7,387 nucleotides of DNA, taken from UBA10649 sp964391765 (GTDB taxonomy: Bacteria > Actinomycetota > Actinomycetes > S36-B12). Positions 5,530 to 7,387 of the stretch are shown in pieces; the stretch's first letter is position 1; the number at the start of each line of letters is the position of its first letter. The notes beneath the pieces are model-generated. The model was not told where the DNA came from, made no database searches, and saw only the letters and a program-made list of their open reading frames with translations. The stretch covers positions 1 to 7,387 of the forward strand of contig CAYMNG010000115.1 of NCBI GenBank assembly GCA_964391765.1, in the 5' to 3' direction. Position numbers and translations under genes: made by a program.

Positions 5530-6434
5530 GCCAGACCCTCGCTCCGGGCGACGTCGTGGTCCTCGCGGTACTTCAGTGCCGATCCGAGGGTGGTTTCGAC
5601 GGCCTCGGCGTCGAGGTGGACCAGGCCGAGGACCGTCAGGGCGCGCAGCCAGTCGATCGCCTCGGCGACGCCGGGCGGCTTCTGCACGTCCAGCGTCCGG
5701 ATGCGTGTGACGGCCGCCGCGATCTGCTCGGCCAGCGTGGGCGGCGCGTGGGGGACGCGGTTGCGGATGATCCGGGTGACGACGGCGGGACCGGGGTAGT
5801 CGATCCAGTGGTACAGGCAGCGACGCTTGAGCGCGTCGTGCAGGTCGCGGGTGCGGTTCGAGGTGAGGACGACGATCGGCGGGACGGTCGCGGCGATCGT
5901 CCCGATCTCCGGGATGGTGACCGACGATTCGGCGAGCATCTCGAACAAGAACGCCTCGAACTGCTCGTCGGATCTGTCCACCTCGTCCACGAGCAGGACC
6001 GCCGGGCGGGGGCCAGGGTGTTGCAGGGCGGCGAGCACGGGGCGTTCGACGAGGTAGCGACGATCGAAGAGGTCCAACTCGGTCATCGCGTCACCGCGCG
6101 CCTCCGCGACGCGGATGCCGAGCAACTGTCGCGGATAGTTCCACTCGTACAGCGCCTCGGCGGCATCGATCCCCTCGTAACACTGCAGGCGGACCATCGG
6201 GGTGTCGAGCAGGGCGGCGAGCGCCTTAGCCGCCTCGGTCTTCCCGACACCGGGTTCGCCCTCGAGGAGGAGCGGCTGCGGGAGGCGAACGGCGCAGAAC
6301 AGCGCGGTCGCCAGCCCGTCGTCGGCCAGGTAACCGACGTCGGCGAGGGCCTGGGCCAATGCGCCGGGCGAGGCCAGGACCGCTGGTCCGGCCGGGCCAG
6401 CGGGACGGTGACCGTCATCTGCGCGGGGATTCAT
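5511..6434 (-). CDS. coxD: CoxD-like MoxR-family AAA+ ATPase
   Basis: A 307-residue MoxR-type AAA+ ATPase. The order is: a Pro/Gly-rich leader (1-20), Walker A GEPGVGKT (59-66), the CoxD-typical RLQCYEGIDAAEALYEWNYPRQLLGIR (82-108), Walker B VLLVDEVD (146-153), sensor 1 LTSN (190-193), arginine-finger region LKRRC (202-206) and the sensor 2/lid helix KPPGVAEAIDWLRAL (252-266). Family knowledge: in Oligotropha carboxidovorans CoxD is a membrane-associated ATPase needed for sulfuration and copper assembly of the [CuSMoO2] centre; other MoxR proteins pair with VWA proteins as chaperones. The adjacent, overlapping coxE gives exactly that pair. The ATG is set by a strong GAGGAGGT 6 bases upstream. 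It starts 55 bases after coxG on the same strand, so it may also initiate independently of coxG translation. Confidence 0.94.
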   Translation of the reverse strand: MNPRADDGHRPAGPAGPAVLASPGALAQALADVGYLADDGLATALFCAVRLPQPLLLEGEPGVGKTEAAKALAALLDTPMVRLQCYEGIDAAEALYEWNYPRQLLGIRVAEARGDAMTELDLFDRRYLVERPVLAALQHPGPRPAVLLVDEVDRSDEQFEAFLFEMLAESSVTIPEIGTIAATVPPIVVLTSNRTRDLHDALKRRCLYHWIDYPGPAVVTRIIRNRVPHAPPTLAEQIAAAVTRIRTLDVQKPPGVAEAIDWLRALTVLGLVHLDAEAVETTLGSALKYREDHDVARSEGLAWIAQG

Positions 6435-6440
6435 GGCACG

Positions 6441-6448
6441 ACCTCCTC
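6441..6448 (-). promoter_or_regulatory. Strong ribosome binding site of coxD
   Basis: GAGGAGGT on the minus strand lies 6 bases before the ATG at 6434. It is the best Shine-Dalgarno sequence in this gene run and fixes the coxD start, which otherwise has a poorly conserved Pro/Gly-rich N-terminus. It suggests that coxD opens the tightly coupled coxD-coxE-xdhC-mocA block. Confidence 0.8.
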
Positions 6449-6489
6449 GACGTCTTGACCGGCGTGCGAGCCGAGCCGGGCGAGGGAAC

Positions 6490-7182
6490 CTACCGACTCC
6501 GCCGTCGGGCGCACCAGATGATCACGGCGACGACGACGATGCCGACGGCGATCGGCGCCAGGCGACGAAGGACCGGTGCGCCGGCGGCCCCGAGGAGGTC
6601 GATCGCGTCGTCGGCACGGATGTCCGGCGTCGGCGCGGCGGTGCTCGTGGCGGCCGGTGACGCGGTGCCCGCGGCGCCGGGCACCGCGGTGCCCGTTGCA
6701 CCCGGACCCGAGGAGGAGTCGCTCGTGGGCGGCGTCGGTGCGGTCATGAGTTTCTCGAGGTTCGCGGCGAACTGGTCGGTCAACCGCGTGGCGACGTCCT
6801 GCATGACGCCGCGGCCGAACTGGGCCGCCTTCCCGGTGATCGCCAGATCGGTGGTGACCGCGACCTGGGTCCGGTCGGCGCCCTGGGCGGCGAGGGACGT
6901 GGTGATCGTCGCCTTCGCCGTGCCGCCGCCCTTGGTCTCGTTCGCCGATCCTTCGATGACCGCCGTGTGGGTCTGGTCGTCCTTGCTGAGGAAACGCGCG
7001 TTCCCGCGGTAGTTCATCGTGACGGGCCCGAGTTTCACCTTGACCGTGGCGACGAAGTCGTCTCCGTCGACGGATTCGATCCGTGCGCCGGGCATGCACG
7101 GAGCGATCGCCTCGATGTCGAGCAGGGTCGCCCACGCTCGGTCGACATCGGCCGGGACGGTGAACGAGTTCTGGATCTGCAT
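6490..7182 (-). CDS. coxG: CoxG-like SRPBCC protein with C-terminal membrane anchor
   Basis: A 230-residue CO dehydrogenase subunit G (CoxG) family protein. Residues 1-146 form the SRPBCC/START-like lipid-binding fold (MQIQNSFTVPADVDRAWATLLD, CMPGARIESVDGDDFVATVKVKLGPV, then the closing helix GRGVMQDVATRLTDQFAANLEKLM). Residues 148-190 are a disordered Pro/Ser/Thr/Ala/Gly linker, 207-224 a hydrophobic helix, and the protein ends in an Arg-rich tail (ARRRSR), which fits a tail-anchored protein with its globular domain in the cytoplasm. Family knowledge: CoxG recruits Mo-CO dehydrogenase to the membrane, and in mycobacteria it has been reported to carry menaquinone to the enzyme. The ATG at 7182 is preferred over TTG at 7194 because GGAG precedes it by 6 bases and the conserved domain begins there. 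It leads the cox-type run; homologues of similar length without the anchor also exist. Confidence 0.92.
   Translation of the reverse strand: MQIQNSFTVPADVDRAWATLLDIEAIAPCMPGARIESVDGDDFVATVKVKLGPVTMNYRGNARFLSKDDQTHTAVIEGSANETKGGGTAKATITTSLAAQGADRTQVAVTTDLAITGKAAQFGRGVMQDVATRLTDQFAANLEKLMTAPTPPTSDSSSGPGATGTAVPGAAGTASPAATSTAAPTPDIRADDAIDLLGAAGAPVLRRLAPIAVGIVVVAVIIWCARRRSR
6628..6699 (-). repeat. Three degenerate 24-base (8-residue) tandem repeats in the CoxG linker
   Basis: Residues 162-185 of CoxG divide into three consecutive octads, ATGTAVPG, AAGTASPA and ATSTAAPT, with the shared pattern A-x-(G/S)-T-A-x-P-x. At DNA level an 11-base direct repeat, CGCGGTGCCCG on the plus strand, occurs at 6661-6671 and 6685-6695, exactly 24 bases apart. 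The linker may have lengthened by repeat slippage. Its role is probably a flexible tether between the SRPBCC domain and the membrane. Confidence 0.65.
6661..6688. repeat. Perfect 10-base inverted repeat inside coxG
   Basis: CGCGGTGCCC (6661-6670) and GGGCACCGCG (6679-6688) are perfect reverse complements separated by 8 bases that themselves contain the palindrome GGCGCC. The mRNA could form a very stable hairpin within the linker-coding region. It may be only a by-product of the GC-rich tandem repeat, but it could slow ribosomes between the SRPBCC domain and the membrane helix. Confidence 0.6.
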
Positions 7183-7188
7183 GCGATG

Positions 7189-7192
7189 CTCC
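7189..7192 (-). promoter_or_regulatory. Ribosome binding site deciding the coxG start
   Basis: GGAG on the minus strand ends 6 bases before the ATG at 7182. The in-frame TTG at 7194 overlaps this site and has no purine-rich sequence of its own, so the ATG is the start. Confidence 0.7.
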
Positions 7193-7196
7193 AATC

Positions 7197-7209
7197 GACT
7201 CCGCGAGTC
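7197..7209. repeat. Hyphenated palindrome upstream of coxG
   Basis: GACTC-CGC-GAGTC is a perfect 5-base inverted repeat with a 3-base centre, lying 15 bases upstream of the coxG ATG. Placed just ahead of the ribosome binding site it could be an operator or a small leader hairpin. It is too short to assign a function. Confidence 0.3.
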
Positions 7210-7213
7210 TGAT

Positions 7214-7237
7214 CCGCCGGGTCCGAACTGTCGGCGG
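7214..7237 (-). terminator. Possible weak terminator hairpin after the aldehyde dehydrogenase
   Basis: CCGCCG and CGGCGG form a 6-base-pair GC stem around a 12-base loop, in the 71-base gap between the aldehyde dehydrogenase stop and coxG. No U tract follows. It may partly end the aldehyde dehydrogenase transcript, but readthrough into coxG is quite possible because no clear coxG promoter is visible in this gap. Confidence 0.25.
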
Positions 7238-7253
7238 TGGTTTGCGGCCGGTC

Positions 7254-7387
7254 CTACAGGTCGACGGCGTAGTACTGGGTTTCGAGGAATTCGTGGATGC
7301 CGGCGAAGCCGCCTTCGCGGCCGAGGCCGGACTCTTTCATGCCGCCGAAGGGGGCGGCGGGGTCGGAGGCCAGGCCGCGGTTGATGG
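7254..7387 (-). CDS. Aldehyde dehydrogenase family protein, C-terminal fragment (window edge)
   Basis: The last 44 residues of an NAD(P)-dependent aldehyde dehydrogenase; the gene enters from the right edge. The visible segment carries the family's C-terminal signature, INRGLASDPAAPFGG, then MKESGLGREGGFAGIHEFLE and TQYYAVDL, ending in TAG. The FGG-K-SG-GREGG pattern with the I-EFLE ending is most like succinate-semialdehyde dehydrogenases (GabD), but several other subfamilies share it and the catalytic Cys and Glu lie outside the window, so substrate is undetermined. It is 71 bases upstream of coxG in the same direction and could be co-transcribed. In this short stretch all prolines are CCC, all alanines GCC and three of four glutamates GAA, whereas the cox-type genes favour CCG, GCG and GAG. 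Confidence 0.9.
   Translation of the reverse strand, partial: INRGLASDPAAPFGGMKESGLGREGGFAGIHEFLETQYYAVDL

Noticed and set aside
5481..6458. Plus-strand open frame (325 codons) opposite coxD
   Set aside because: Low-complexity charged translation, antisense to a complete AAA+ ATPase with all motifs.

Overview
The window is compact, very GC-rich DNA with many GTG starts, overlapping genes and short intergenic gaps. Together with an ATG-less leader on one gene, a VPCG-type ModA and an actinobacterial style of XdhC, CoxE and MoxR proteins, this points to an actinomycete-like member of the Actinomycetota. The phylum call is an inference; nothing in the window identifies a genus. Nearly all of it is coding, and no stretch longer than about 115 bases lacks a gene.

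Layout. (1) Bases 1-1020, minus strand: a molybdate operon with a small excisionase-type helix-turn-helix/TOBE regulator followed, with a 4-base ATGA overlap, by modA, whose C-terminus runs off the left edge. (2) Bases 1021-1133: a divergent promoter region. (3) Bases 1134-2616, plus strand: a short NfeD-like membrane protein and an SPFH/band-7 (stomatin/QmcA-like) protein, with a strong hairpin between them. (4) Bases 2626-7182, minus strand, read right to left: coxG (SRPBCC protein with a C-terminal membrane anchor), coxD (MoxR-type AAA+ ATPase), coxE (VWA domain), xdhC/coxF (molybdenum-cofactor chaperone) and mocA (molybdopterin cytidylyltransferase). The last four are joined by overlaps of 19, 8 and 4 bases. 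(5) Bases 7254-7387, minus strand: the C-terminal end of an aldehyde dehydrogenase, probably of the succinate-semialdehyde type.

How it fits together. The dominant theme is molybdenum. ModA and the TOBE protein concern molybdate uptake and sensing. MocA makes the cytosine dinucleotide form of the cofactor, XdhC binds and delivers it, and CoxD with CoxE are the usual ATPase/VWA pair that matures CO-dehydrogenase-type molybdenum hydroxylases. CoxG links such an enzyme to the membrane. The catalytic subunits (large, medium and small; CoxL, CoxM, CoxS) are not in the window, so the substrate of the enzyme being matured cannot be told from here: CO is one possibility, another xanthine-oxidase-family substrate is equally possible. 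The NfeD/SPFH pair sits between the two molybdenum blocks on the opposite strand and has no evident mechanistic link to them.

No clearly unprecedented system is visible. The observations most worth a second look are the self-contained maturation module without its enzyme, the leaderless start of the regulator, the post-stop hairpin in the nfeD-SPFH operon, the repeat-built linker of CoxG, and the degenerate Rossmann motif of XdhC.
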